Made by a program: the position numbers and the translations under genes. Of a stretch of 64,000 nt of DNA, positions 1 through 10,988 are shown piece by piece. The notes under the pieces were generated by a model that ran no database searches, was not told the DNA's origin, and saw only the letters and a list, made by a program, of their open reading frames with translations. The stretch is from Notospermus geniculatus (Eukaryota; Nemertea; Pilidiophora; Heteronemertea; Lineidae): the NCBI GenBank assembly GCA_002633025.1, contig NMRB01001221.1, positions 112,746 to 176,745 of the forward strand, given 5' to 3'. How positions within the stretch are numbered: the first letter of the stretch is position 1; each line of letters begins with the position of its first letter.

Positions 1-271
1 ACGAATGGAATATGTTCCATTCATCCGTCAAAAATAACTGTTGCCGTCCGGTATTCGGAAGGAATTCCTTTATAATGACGTAATTTTGGGATAACCCTTC
101 GATTTTTCCCAGTGAAGGGAAGACTGACATCCGTCGGTGGTGCGAGTTTTAACGCATACATGTGCGCGGTTTTGCCGTGCGTTAAAGTGCATCCGGTGAA
201 CGGATCAGGTATACGTACACATTTCGGAAGGCTTTTTGTCGGACATGTGCGCTTAGCTTTAGCTTTAATGC

Positions 272-596
272 AGGGTGCATTGGCGCACGAATTTTGTCCG
301 ACTCGGGTCGGTAAAATATCGATCATGTTGACTTTTGCATTGTCGTATCCGCAAAAATAGGGGCAAACGGACTGAAAACGGACGGGATCCGTGCGCCAAT
401 GAACCCCGGTTAAAGCTTCGTACACATGTGTCCGATTTTCCGACAACGAAAACGCGGCAACGAAGAAAGAGCAACGGCAACAAAATCGGTCGCAGGAAAG
501 TGAATTGGTCCGTACACATGTATTGTGTTGTACTGCCGTATTGTCGTTGCCGCATTGTCGTTGTCGAAAATCGGACACATGTGTACGAAGCTTTAC
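272..596. repeat. Two adjacent inverted repeats (foldback DNA)
   Basis: Two hairpin-forming blocks lie side by side. In 272-405 a stretch containing GTGCATTGGCGCACGAAT returns inverted near 388-405. In 409-596 a 40-bp arm containing CGTACACATGTGTCCGATTT returns inverted at 556-596. They precede the conserved intron sequence upstream of the first PAN exon. No coding potential is recognised. Such foldbacks are usually non-autonomous DNA transposons; the family is not identified. Confidence 0.6.
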
Positions 597-705
597 CGAT
601 GCTTAAGTACAAGCAACTTAACTGCGTATGGGCGTATGGGTTGGTGGGTGTACACCGTATTTACTTTTACACCTTCACCTGGCTATCCTTTTCTGCATGT
701 TCTAG

Positions 706-956
706 GTATTGCCACCGTCAAAGGTTACACACACAGCCTTGGCATGTGCGAGCATAATTATAGAATGCGGTGGTTCCGTCGGGGATCTGCAGACGGTTGC
801 GCAGAAGATTGTAACAAGCGGGACGACTGTCTGGCCTTCGTGTACTACTCACCGACCAAAGAGTGCAATTTGCAGAAGACAACATGCAGGGATGAGGAAA
901 AGAAGCTCGTTTTCGAAAAAATCAATTTGTACACAAAAATAACGAAAAGGGTCTAG
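706..956 (+). CDS. Terminal PAN/apple-domain exon of an upstream gene (partial)
   Basis: This is the last coding exon of a secreted PAN-domain protein whose earlier exons lie left of the window or were lost. The acceptor is the TAG at 703-705 after a pyrimidine tract. The exon is read in phase 1 and stops at TAG 954-956. It encodes about 83 residues with six cysteines in the order seen in the six downstream copies. Constant blocks are VKGYTHS, RRGSAD, CNKRDDC, FVY, LQKTTC and KITKRV. PAN/apple domains bind proteins or carbohydrates in secreted and matrix proteins; the ligand here is unknown. This copy is the most diverged of the seven (MCEHNYRMRWF, YYSPTKEC). The 3' flank it shares with the other copies is cut at 1012 by a 9-kb insertion. 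Confidence 0.75.
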
Positions 957-1209
957 GAAGGTTAGTCGTTGGAGCCCGTGACTCAGCAGGCTCGACCAAT
1001 CACAGCAAGTTACATGTACACTCATGGAAAACAGTAAATGGACAGCAGTTTTTCTTGAATATCTCCAAACCAATGTAAAGTTGGAGACTGAGCCTAACAA
1101 ATTTGATAGCAAATTTCCCTAGGTATCTGATGATATCAAAGTCCAGAAAATCCGGTGAAATCCACCTTTGAGAGAAGGAATTTTGTAAAGTCATGTTTTT
1201 GGCTACTTT

Positions 1210-1335
1210 TTTATTTGCAGGTTTTCACTGAAACGTTTTATAGGAGTGTGTTCCTCTCATCGAGAGCTTTCATATCATATCTTAAATTTTCAATTATTTT
1301 AATTAGAAAGGTGGTTTTAAACCACTTTTATTACC
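1210..1335 (+). repeat. 125-bp interspersed repeat within the left arm
   Basis: This block, containing GGAGTGTGTTCCTCTCATCG, interrupts the left arm of the 9-kb element relative to its right arm. It occurs again in reverse complement at about 5346-5475. It looks like a short mobile repeat; nothing coding is seen. Confidence 0.55.
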
Positions 1336-1379
1336 TCAGCTGACCAAGGGTCAGCGGAACTAGTCAAATAACTGTTCAG

Positions 1380-2880
1380 TGACGTCAGTCTGTCACTCCT
1401 GCAGTCCATGTGTCCAACTATGCCCGACGTTTTGTAACCGTAATAGCTAGAGACTCCAAATTTCATCTGAAGATAGCCCTGGGTGAACTCTCCTCAGAAA
1501 CAAAAAATGAGCGCGATTTGACCTATATTAGGCGCACCAGGGGGCGTTTTGTGTAAAATGAAATATCGCAATATCTCGGCCCCTATGATAAATACATGTA
1601 TGTGGAAAAAACGTTATGGGATAGATGGGGTGATATTTTCTACAGCAGTTCAAAGGGAAAGTAATGTCAGATTTGTCCACCAGGGGGCGCTATTCAACAA
1701 AATAAAAAACAGGCGTATTTGAATTTCCCGCACTTTCGTTTCTGACGTCATCACTATCATGACTATTGGGAGTTCTGCATTGAGATATTCAACCGGCTGG
1801 ATTGAAGAAGTATGGCAGAACTAAACAATGAAACGCCAGGCGAGTTCATTTTACATCATACACACGTAACTAGACGTGGTGATTAACAATCATGACCAAG
1901 GTATTTGGGACTTTTGAGAGCGGATCGCGTGCTCTGCCCCTTGGCTTCCGCAGTGAATAAGTAATTAGGCGGAAGTTTTGTCACTGAGTTGATTCTGATG
2001 ACGTCACAGGCCTGTGGTCGTCCATCGCATCGTGAGAATGAAGAACGGCTAATTGGCATACCGTAGGCCTGCAGCAGTTCTGTTTATAAGATTTATTCCA
2101 TCAATCGGCGACCTTTTTTGGCACTGCTCGGACGGATGAAGAAGCCCCTGATGAGCAGGCCAGTAAGTACTTCTTAGATTAGAAAGAGAGGGGATGATGG
2201 GAAACACGCTGTATTTGCACATTGGCACTTCTTCATTTTCATTTACTGTCGCAACCGGAACACCGAGACCAAATCCCGCTAGATATTGCGAGACTTGGGT
2301 TTGGGATTTAGTCCCGGAGGAAAAATCAACGCCGCCATCTTGAATATATTATTGCGCCCCCACCTATAGCTGGGATAGTGATACGGCGACCGAACAACAT
2401 GGATCTACTTTCGGACTACATTGTACTTTGAGTCATCCACGAGAAGATATAGTTCGGTAAAACTCATCACTTTTGTGTCGTAAAAGAACCTAACGATGTC
2501 AGTTTTGGGATAATATGACACACAAAAGTGAATTTTACTAAGATTTTGCGAGTTATTGTGCGTTTTTGCTTGGTCTAGTTTTTGCTCGGCCAAATCGGGA
2601 TTTCCGTCGGGGATTCCCGCCATCATGCCATACACTACAGAATGTACAGCGCACTGACATGCATTTCGCTGTTCTGATGCAGTGCGTGCACTGTGTATTT
2701 GTTTGCCATTCCCTCCCGAAGCAATAAAATATTCTATTATGGGTCTTCTGATATAATAAATATGCGAATAAATTGACTCAAATATATTTACTTCATCGGA
2801 AATCATCATAAAATACAATAAAAGTAGCAGATATTTATCAGAGATACAGAATAGCACAAAATTGACACACAAAATGATAA
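1380..2880. other. Non-coding interior of the 9-kb element
   Basis: No gene is recognised here. The stretch holds two copies of a CCAGGGGGCG-type motif seen in other repeats of the window (about 1547 and 1681). It also holds a 160-codon reverse ORF (2405-2887) with no family features and no splice context. Confidence 0.5.
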
Positions 2881-2883
2881 TAA

Positions 2884-3298
2884 GCAAGAAGTCAATCTCC
2901 AGAATTCACGAATTTTCGACCCCAACCGGGGTCTTTTTCAAGTGGAACTTTACAATATGAAACTCCAGAAAAGACTGAGCTGAAACCCGAATGTAGAACT
3001 AACTCCTGTGTAAACAGGATGAGTAGGCAATTAAGGAAAGACTAGTGTCCAAGGGGCTTGTAGAACTAACTCCTGTGTAAACAGGATGAGTAGGCAATTA
3101 AGGAAAGACTAGTGTCCAAGGGGCTTGGGCACTAGTCTTTCCTTAATTGCCTACTCATCCTGTTTATACAGGAGTTAGTTCTACATTCGGGTTTCAGCTC
3201 AGTCTTTTCTGGACTTTCATATTGTAAAGTTCCACTTGAAAAAGACCGCGGTTGGGGTCGAAAATTCGTGAATTCTAGAGATTGACTTCTTGCTTATA
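2884..3298. repeat. Long foldback element with internal 67-bp duplication
   Basis: The arms begin at about 2884 (AGCAAGAAGTCAATCTCCAG) and end at about 3298 with the reverse complement. Inside the left arm a unit ending in GTGTCCAAGGGGCTTG is present twice in direct tandem (about 2994-3060 and 3061-3127). Each arm also carries the short hairpin GACCCCAACCGGGGTC or its variant, a module found again near 32340, 34530 and 43340. A non-autonomous foldback transposon is the likely nature. Confidence 0.75.
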
Positions 3299-3850
3299 AA
3301 TATTTATCAGAAATGTCATTTCTTCAGGAACTACTTTTACCGCGGAAGTATGCTCCCGACACCGGCGCTGTGAGGCGCGACGCATCACATAACCCTACGC
3401 AAAATGGCGGATTTGACTGTTGTTCGCCAGGGTCACAAACCGACGCAACGTCAGTCACCAGGTTATTTTGGAGGCTTGTGCCCTGTTGTTCAGGTTGTTA
3501 CTGTCGATGACCAATGGCTTGTGACGTCATTCGACACGCTGAATGTTTGCATCAGGTCTCACTACACAGATACCAGAGAAGTTCATTTCGTGGTAACCAA
3601 GAACAGACCAGTTCTGTCCTGGCCGTGGCTTATCCTTCCTCAAGGAAGTTATGCTGATTGTCAGAGACTGACTCAACAATTGCATGTTCCATTGAATGAT
3701 AAACTACTAGAATGGACGGGCATCGCCAGATCAATAATTAACCATGCGCTTGGACTGGTTCCCATCTATTAACTCTTTACCACCCAAGTCAAAAGATACA
3801 CCAAGAATTGCAGGCCTATTATCTGATGTTACACGTAACACCACACTACG

Positions 3851-4182
3851 GCCGTGTTCGGAAAGCTTCCCCGAGGAAATTTCTTCCCCGAGCTTCGGGG
3901 AATGTGAGCATGCCCAGTGAAGGCGAAATTCCGAACGATATTTGCGCTTCCTCGGGGAAAGGCACTACTGTGGGTTGCAGGCGTGAAATATTCCACGTTT
4001 AGCCAATCAGCATGTCGGCTTGGAAAGAAAACGAAATGCATGCCGGGAGTTTCCCCAAGTGAGCGACTCGGCGAGTCGCTCACTTCGGCCAGGCTCGAGG
4101 AAGCCTTGGCAGCCTGCCAAATACCTTACCGAACGCTCTCCCGCTTCCCCGAGCCTCCCCGAGGAAGCTTTCCGAACGCGCT
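3851..4182. mobile_element. MITE with GTTCGGAAAGCTTCC termini
   Basis: The left end GTGTTCGGAAAGCTTCCCCG and the right end ending in GGAAGCTTTCCGAACGCG form terminal inverted repeats. The interior is rich in CCCCGAG and CTCGGGG words. No coding region is supported. It is nested in the foldback arm. Confidence 0.65.
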
Positions 4183-4189
4183 ACTAGTC

Positions 4190-4560
4190 ATGCCAGTAGG
4201 TCTAATACGATATCTTGATTCATCACCAAATGGGTCTGATATGATACAACATCATGACATGTATCTCGATTCACGAAGTAATACATGTATTAACCCCTTC
4301 CCACCCAATGGGTGTAATACAACATACATGTACATGTATGTCACGGTTCACCAAGAGATATTAACCCCTTCCCACCAAATGGGTCTGATATGATACAACA
4401 TGTTTCTATCTTGATTCACGAATTGGTATTAACCCTTTCCCACCCGATGGGTGTAATATGATAACTATCTCGATTCACCAAGAGATATTAACCCCTTCCC
4501 ACCCAAGTGGTCTGATAACATATCTTTTTTGATTCACAAAGTGATAACCCTTTCCACTGA
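4190..4560. repeat. Tandem array of TTAACCCCTTCCCACC units
   Basis: Five to six imperfect units each carry TTAACCC(C/T)TTCCCACC, a GATTCAC word and an ATATGATA tract, with spacings of roughly 55-90 bp. The reverse-oriented counterpart is at 5730-5990. Unit length and sequence vary too much for a CRISPR-like or recently homogenised satellite. Confidence 0.65.
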
Positions 4561-4876
4561 TTTCCACAAGGAATGCTGATATTTGCTTGCTAACCATTAA
4601 AAAGGCGCACTATTTGTACTTGTATCTCATTTCCCCTGTTTCAATCTCTTGAGTTGGCAGGTCATAGTCAGCTGAGCGCAAGGCCCATGGGCCTCTTGTC
4701 GAAATTATTCTGCACATGCCAGACACACCTTTGACACAGTCCCTTGCTGTCATTGTCCTATTGAGTAGATCAGAATAAATGGCCATTCAATAGTTTTTTT
4801 GTGTGTTGACGTGTGCCTGTGGTTATTAGCCTGCACTCAGTTGATAGAAAATTCACCACACAATTTAAATAGCGTC

Positions 4877-5121
4877 CAATAGACTCTATCACTCCAAAAG
4901 AGCGCAGCACCTGACGGGGTCAGCGTCATCACGTCCCGCACGTCGTTGCTCATCGCAATGACGTGACTCGAAAAAAAATCCGGTTGTTTCGGCGGTCATG
5001 ACGTCGTGAAGCAATCTGATTTTTTTTCGTCTCACCTCAAGCCATCATGAAATGACGTGCGGGACGTCATGACGCTGACCACGTCAGGTGCTGCGCTCTT
5101 TTGGAGTGATATCGTCTATTG
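4877..5121. mobile_element. Palindromic MITE (245 bp)
   Basis: The ends CAATAGACTCTATCACTCCA and the inverse ending in GTCTATTG enclose a near-perfect foldback. GAGCGCAGCACCTGACG is matched by its inverse at about 5083-5099. No ORF. It sits near the centre of the large foldback. Confidence 0.7.
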
Positions 5122-6039
5122 AATTTAGATCAATGAAGTTTACAGTAATAGTCAACCACCAGTTACCCAATAGAGTATCACAAGTGGACTGTGTTGAAAA
5201 TTGACCCTATGTAGGAAATTGACCGTCTGACCACTACCTTCCATGACTTGGTTTTGCTCATTCATTGTGAAGTAGAAATGACAACACAGCTCATAATAGG
5301 TCGGAGAGGCCCTTTTCAAAGGTGTGCCTGGTATGTGCAGAATAATTTTGATAAAAGTGGTTAAAAACCACATTTCTAATTAAAATAATTGAATATTTAA
5401 GATATGATATGAAAGCTCTCGATGAGAGGAACACACTCCTATAAAAATGTTTAATGAAAACCAGCAAATAAACAAGAGGCCCATTGGACTTGCGCAGCCT
5501 CAGCTGACTATGACTTGGCAACTCAAGAGGTTGGCAGGGGAAAAGTGAGACAAGTACGAATATTTCACCTTTTACTTGCGAGCAAGCAAATATCGAAGAT
5601 CTCAAGTTATGGAGCAGAATGTGAAATCCAAAATGGCCACCTGTTGGCCAAACTGGTTTTTTGAGTAGGCACACCTAAAATACTGAAATTGATATAGTGC
5701 ACAACCTGACCATCTGAACTTTATCACTATGTCTCTCAAGGTTGGGTGGGAAGGGCCAAATATCACTGGTGGACCCATTGAGACTGAAAGGGTCAATATC
5801 AGAATGATAGAAGGCCAACCCTGCTTGGTGAAGTGAGAAATGTATTGTATTAGGCTCACTGGGTGGGAAGAGGTTAATATCACTTGCAGTATCAGTATCA
5901 AGGTAGATATGGTATCGCATTGATCCATTGGAGTGAAAGGGGTAACACCACTTGGTGAATCAAATGAGATCTGGCTAGCGCCAGAGATCTCTCTGTTATG
6001 TGTCTCAAACTACAGTGAGGAGATCTAGATCATTGCAGT

Positions 6040-6850
6040 AGGTCAGTTCAAACCTAGTTGGATACCAAAATTAATATGACTTCCTCGACCCCTTTAAGTG
6101 CCTTTCCAGTTGGCCATGTGAGTAGGTCAGCAGGTCAGTTCAAACGTACCCATCTTAGCTTTAAAGTCTGTTTAAATCATCTGGAGCTCGATGGGAGGAC
6201 CCTTTGGTTGTCAGGCAGACCTTGATATTGTTGGTGAAGTCTGGATATTGAAATGCGTTTTGTTGACAGGACACTTCAGTCAATCCCATGTCTGTGCCTG
6301 TGTTCAATTTCGAATCAAGGCCTAGTCGCATGTTCTATTTCGAACCAAGGTTCAGCTGGTTAGAAAACAATGTGCGTTGGACCGTTTAGAGTAAACCCTA
6401 AATTCATTGTTGTCCAGTTACTAGGGGTTCGACTGACATAGGCCTACCGGTCGGCCCATCGAGCTCCAGATGATTTAAACACACTATAGTTTGATACCGA
6501 ACATAGCTTCCTCTGCAACCTACATCTGGACTTGAAGTAGGTAACTAGGCCATGGAAGTAGTCACTCCGTCAGTTCAAACGTACACTTAATTAGCTTTAC
6601 TTTGACACCAAACATGACTACCTTGGCTCAACGGGTCTTTAAGTAGGTCAACAGGCATTGGAATAGGAAATAGGTCAGTTCAAACCTACACTTCATTGGC
6701 TTTAGTTTGATACCAAACATGACGAACTTGGCTCAACTGGTCTTTAAGTAGGTCAGTAGGTCATGGAAGTAGGTCAGTTCAAACCTACACTTCATTAGCT
6801 TTAGTTTGATACCAAACATAACTACCTTGGCTCAACTGGTCTTTAAGTCC
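6040..6850 (+). repeat. Tandem repeat (about 100-115 bp units)
   Basis: Units contain GTAGGTCAGTTCAAAC, TTAGCTTTAGTTTGATACCA and CTTGGCTCAACTGGTCTTTA. Three well-conserved units run from about 6570 to 6850. An older unit near 6130-6170 is split by an inserted palindromic element (6170-6481). Confidence 0.65.
6170..6481. mobile_element. MITE with GTTTAAATCATCTGGAGCTC termini
   Basis: The terminal inverted repeat TGTTTAAATCATCTGGAGCT is matched exactly in reverse at the right end. It interrupts a tandem unit: TTAGCTTTA on the left side resumes as TAGTTTGATACC on the right. No coding sequence is seen. Confidence 0.7.
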
Positions 6851-7045
6851 CCGCTACTAGCTTCCCACCGGACTCGAAGCCACGGACCATCACATCGGGT
6901 GGGAACGGGTTAATATATCACTTACATGTATGAGTCGAGGCAGATGTCGTATTAGACCTACCTGGTGAGAATGGGTTAATACCAGATAATAGGCCAGCAA
7001 TTCTTGGTGAATTGTACGTGTAGATATCTTTTGAGACCCATTGGG

Positions 7046-7901
7046 GCCGAATCGGTAGATGTCGTCCTGGGTAACACTAAAGTTTACCCAGGACCAACCT
7101 GGGTAACCCTAAAAACTACCCAGGACGATCCTGGGTAAACTTTAGGGCACTAAAGTTTACCCAGTTTGAAATTCGCGCACTTTTTCACCTGCGGTCGAGG
7201 ATCTTGAACACGGCACTTCAGTCATATGTCAGTGCACGAAATCCATCAAATCGGCAAAAAAATGGCAGCTGATAACGTCGCTCGTGTTGCTGTGGAGGAT
7301 TTGCAGATGTATTTGAATTCGATCGCATCTTATAGGGACGGTCAGTTCACATCTAAAGGTCGAGAAATCAAAAAGAAAACGGTTAAGGTCGTGAAAGGAA
7401 AATACGAACTGCGTGACGGTGTAAAACGTGACCCCAAACGGCAGTGGCTAGTTAGGGATGAACTTACATGTATATGCACTGGCGCGAGAAATTACCAGCG
7501 GCTCTGTGGAGGCATGGGCACCTGTAGGCTATCGCTGGTGAGTAGGTACAACATACAAGGCGTCCGTTATACATGTTATACCGGTATATAGATAGCCCGG
7601 ATAGAGAGCTAAGGTACATTTTCTTGCTCACAAGGTAGGCCTAAAGTTAAGGGAGTAAAGTTGGGACAACATGCATGACCATAACGACAGACACCGTGCG
7701 ATGAGGAATTTTCGTGTGTTGCTACATTAAAAACATACCAATTTCCAGCTCGTCCGCAGGTGGAAAAGTGCGCGAATTTCAAACTGGGTAAACTTTAGTG
7801 CCCTAAAGTTTACCCAGGATTGTCCTGGGTAGCTTTTAGGTTACCCAGGTTGGTCCTGGGTAAACTTAAGGGTTACCCAGGACGACATCTACCGATTCGG
7901 C
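7046..7901. mobile_element. MULE-like element, 9-bp target duplication, carries an ORF
   Basis: Long terminal inverted repeats of about 155 bp start GCCGAATCGGTAGATGTCGT and are rich in CCTGGGTAA/TTACCCAGG words. They are flanked by the 9-bp direct repeat CCCATTGGG at 7037-7045 and 7902-7910. Long inverted repeats with 9-11 bp duplications are the hallmark of the Mutator (MULE) superfamily. A shorter relative is at 61174-61466. The interior (about 7200-7750) is unique DNA with an ORF and a splice-donor-like site, not a recognisable transposase. Confidence 0.7.
7226..7591 (+). CDS. ORF inside the MULE-like element (hypothetical, possibly captured exon)
   Basis: This ORF of 121 codons begins just inside the left inverted repeat. 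The first 85 residues are basic and look globular (KKKTVKVVKGKYELRDGV). The frame runs through a good donor, CTG|GTGAGT, at 7539-7544, so the true coding part may end there and the tail (SRYNIQ onward) may be intronic. I do not recognise the family; it lacks the DDE and zinc-finger hallmarks of a MULE transposase. It could be a host exon captured between the repeats, part of a degraded transposon gene, or chance. Confidence 0.35.
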   Translation: MSVHEIHQIGKKMAADNVARVAVEDLQMYLNSIASYRDGQFTSKGREIKKKTVKVVKGKYELRDGVKRDPKRQWLVRDELTCICTGARNYQRLCGGMGTCRLSLVSRYNIQGVRYTCYTGI

Positions 7902-8238
7902 CCCATTGGGTGGGAAGGAGTTAATAGATGAGAACCAATCCATGACGTCACTATGTTGGATGAAGTGAGAAAGGGCATAATTATCTGGCGATCTGGCGAT
8001 GTTGTCTACCATTCAATAGTAGCTTGCCATTCAATAGAACATGTTGTTGTTGACTGTCTCTGACAGTTCAACATGAACTTCCTTGAGGAAGGATAAGCGG
8101 CCGGGACGGAATTGGTCTCTCCTCGGTTTATGTAAACAAAACAAGATGACATTGTAAATGTCTGATGGTTCCCGCTTGTTTAAGACTAAATGGCTCATTG
8201 TAGAGCTATGACTAAATGGCTCATTGTCTGTGTGTCTG

Positions 8239-8448
8239 TTAAGGGTTATGTAAAGTTACTCGAAATCTCGAATTTTTGACGCAAGAAATCTGACTAACTG
8301 CACAAAAAATTAGGAAAATCAGGCTCGGGGCCCTCGGGAACCGTCATAAGAAGGTGCCCCGAGCCTTGTTTTCTCAATTCAGTGTGCAGTTAGTCAGATT
8401 TTTTACGTCAAAAATTCGAGATTTCGAATCACTTTTCATAACCCTTAA
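8239..8448. mobile_element. Palindromic MITE (210 bp)
   Basis: The left arm TTAAGGGTTATG with CGAAATCTCGAATTTTTGAC returns inverted at the right end as GTCAAAAATTCGAGATTTCG. The centre holds paired GGCTCGGGGC/GCCCCGAGCC. No ORF is supported. Confidence 0.65.
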
Positions 8449-8531
8449 ACTGGCACATTTCGCTATCGTAAGGCCCATGGGCATGGGCTCTCCACAACGC
8501 CAACGGCGACAGTCATGGATTTTCTCTTATT

Positions 8532-8563
8532 ATGGTTCCCGATCAATCAGATCGGGAACCATT
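8532..8563. repeat. Short perfect hairpin
   Basis: ATGGTTCCCGATC is followed by a five-base loop and its exact complement. The same half-sequence GGTTCCCGATCTGATTGAAC recurs at about 25465 and 27207 beside a CCATGACCAAAAACAATA tract, so this is the end of a dispersed repeat, not a local regulator. Confidence 0.55.
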
Positions 8564-9105
8564 ATTGTTTTTGGTCATGGTGTCTGTCTGTGTGTCTGTG
8601 CATAGCTATACTTTCGAGGACCTAAACTTGAAAACACACCTGACTTCCGAGGACCACTTTTACTTCCGAGGACTTACACTCGGGTCCTCGGAGGTGAACC
8701 GTGTAGAAAGACGCACGCAAGAACGCGTACATTTGCATGCTGTAACGTTTAAACATGGTCCTCGAAAGTCGGTGTACATTATAATCGCACAAATTTGAAA
8801 TTTACCATTCTACAGAGGACCAGCACATGTGAATTACTGGGGGAATACAGTTGGTCCTCACAAGTTTAGCAGGCATTTTATAGTTATAGTACATGATTTT
8901 TGCTATGTAAATGTACATTGTCCTCGCATGCTTTTGAGGTTGAAAAAATAAAGTCCTCTCAAGTATAGCTCTACCTTTGGTCAGCTGAGCTAAAAAGTAG
9001 CCAAAAACATGACTTATCAAAATTCCTTCTATCAAAGGTGGATTTCACCGGATTTTCTGGACTTTGATGTCATCAGATAGCCAGGAAAATTTGCTATCAT
9101 ATATA

Positions 9106-9902
9106 CAGTTAAGCCCGAATTTACTCATACCCCATGAAAAATTACAGGAAATATATTTAGAAAATACCTATCAGTTGAACTGGCACGGCTGTGGCTTCAT
9201 TTTATGACTTTTAGTCGAAATGTACAGAGATTGAAAAATATTGTCAAAATGCCACAAAGATATCACAATTTCAAAATATCATGAAAAACCTCAGATATTT
9301 CAGATATTTGATTCGAAATTTATTTCATATCATACAACCTTATCATGGAACCTTTGTAAAGAAATATTGGCGTTAAAATACCTCTTCGTTTTTGCGGTAT
9401 AATTTTGAAAAGCTGCATGATTTTGATGTATTTTTCTTCACTTTTTGCCATTTATTCAAATCACTATCTCATGTGATTGAACAAGTCAGAAAATTAGGTG
9501 AAATCGTTTTTCATTTGACTATTATATGTGGGCCTGATGGCATTCGATGTTTTTCAAAATTCTTGAAATTATCAAAATATCAAATGTGAAAATGCAATTG
9601 ATATTTTGCAATTTCACAAAATCGAAGTCAGATTTTCGAAAACTTTCTTTACTGTAATTTTTAGAATTGGTCATAGGATGATATGATCTCGATTTCGAAT
9701 CAAATATTTGAAATTTTAAAAAGTTAGGTTTTTCACGATATTTTGAAATTGTGATATTTTGCACATAATTCTTAAATCTCTGTACATTTCGATTAAAAGT
9801 CATTCAATGAAGCCTAAGACGTGCCAGTTCAGCTGATATGTATTTTCTAAATATTTTTCTAAATAATTTTTCATGGGGTATGAATAAATTTGGGCTTAAC
9901 TG
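9106..9902. mobile_element. 797-bp TA-flanked mariner-type MITE with an empty-site counterpart
   Basis: Termini CAGTTAAGCCCGAATTTA and the inverse ending in GGGCTTAACTG are flanked by TA (9104-9105, 9903-9904). The arms stay complementary for several hundred bases. The equivalent position in the other arm of the 9-kb element (about 1103-1119, reverse strand) lacks the insertion and matches the joined flanks at 15 of 17 bases. Insertion at TA indicates a Tc1/mariner-superfamily non-autonomous element. Confidence 0.85.
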
Positions 9903-10396
9903 TATGTTAGGCTCAGTCTCCTACATCGAAATGGTTTGGAGATATTCAAGAAAAACTGCTGTCCATTTACTTTTCTCCATGAGTGTACCTCATAGCGTGA
10001 GATTGTTATCGTGATAGTCTCGCGCAAGTCCGCACGAGGGCCAACTTGGTACATTTCGGTGACAGCTTGTTGCAAAACTACTACCGAATTGTGGGATTTT
10101 CCAAACTTTCGGAGCCAGATATCAATCAGCCTTTTTTGCCAATTCCAGAGTAATCGTCCACCATGTCGACAAAAAAAAGTGACACCACTTTTTTAATAAT
10201 TCGAGATGAACCAGGAAATCGACTGAAGCTGAAATGACGCTGAAGTACCAGCTGAATAACATTTCTCGAATTCCCTTTGACAGTTTGATGTATTTGCTCA
10301 TCGAAGAGTTATAAATCTTACAAATCAAGTATTTTTATCAGTCCTTTTTTTGTGCAAGATGTAAGCTGCCTGAAATGAAAACACTAGCCTAATATA

Positions 10397-10608
10397 CTAG
10401 TGTCCCACTGGCGACTTTTTCCCACGACAAGGGGCGAATCTGAAGTCTGCGACATTCCCTCGACAAGCTGCGATATTTAGCATTAATGTGTTTTGCATTG
10501 GATCAAGGAGGCAGAGAATCACTACGAACATAGACGACAGTCTACGAAGATCTACGAATTTTTCATTCGTCCCTTGTCGCAGGCCGAAATTCGCCAGTGG
10601 GACACTAG
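10397..10608. mobile_element. 212-bp TA-flanked MITE in the PAN gene A promoter flank
   Basis: Inverted ends CTAGTGTCCCACTGGCGA / TCGCCAGTGGGACACTAG are flanked by TA (10395-10396, 10609-10610). The paralogous flanks at about 16915 and 20520 read straight through without it, so it arrived after the PAN genes duplicated. No coding sequence. Confidence 0.85.
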
Positions 10609-10988
10609 TAGTAACCTGAAATTTGGTACCAGGAACATTCTATGACAGGGTACATTCAACTTCGTTACACATCTGGAAGAACTTTGAGCAAGTAAGCCTG
10701 TCTGTGCAGTGTACGTGTGTACAGTGCTCGAAAACTTTGTTTGCCAACTCCTGCACAACAAAATGGCAGACTGAATTTAATTAAAATAGCACAATACATG
10801 TATGTTTGCAGTCTGTTTTGCTGGTATTAAAGACTTAGCCACGTATGCGTCATCTGGTTCCAACCATTGAATCAGAATCCGCCTTTTGTGGAGGTGCTTA
10901 TATATAGCTGAATTCTACAACTGAAATTCACGTTGATTGTTCCTACTAACTAAACACACAGGTCCCAGGGATTATTTTCCCTTCATTG

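Larger units (their letters stand above)
3590..8130. mobile_element. Large foldback element with tandem-repeat arms
   Basis: Left-arm landmarks return inverted on the right: CTTCCTCAAGGAAGTT at about 3637 versus AACTTCCTTGAGGAAG at about 8078; the block near 3760-3830 versus 6980-7040; and 4570-4730 versus 5460-5590. Between these lie tandem units built on TTAACCCCTTCCCACC (4190-4560) and their inverse (5730-5990, 6890-7000, 7905-7930). Long inverted arms made of short tandem units are typical of Foldback-type elements. Several smaller elements are nested in it (3851-4182, 4877-5121, 6170-6481, 7046-7901). Confidence 0.55.
1013..9985. mobile_element. 9-kb inverted-repeat element, TA target duplication
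   Basis: The termini are inverted copies of each other. ACTCATGGAAAACAGTAAAT at the left matches the reverse of the block ending at 9985, and the arms continue for about 200 bp of shared sequence (left 1013-1350, right about 8960-9985). Each arm carries its own insertion: about 125 bp at 1210-1335 on the left and 797 bp at 9106-9902 on the right. TA lies at 1011-1012 and 9986-9987. Removing 1013-9987 restores the uninterrupted PAN 3' flank seen near 16495, 20115 and 28525. No transposase was recognised, so this is a composite or non-autonomous TA-targeting element. Confidence 0.7.

Noticed and set aside
2405-2887. Reverse 160-codon frame
   Set aside because: Low-complexity start (runs of I, L, F) and no family motif; it lies in transposon DNA.
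4190-4560. CRISPR-like regularly spaced repeats
   Set aside because: Units vary in length and sequence, there is no cas context, and the genome is animal; they are foldback-arm tandem repeats.
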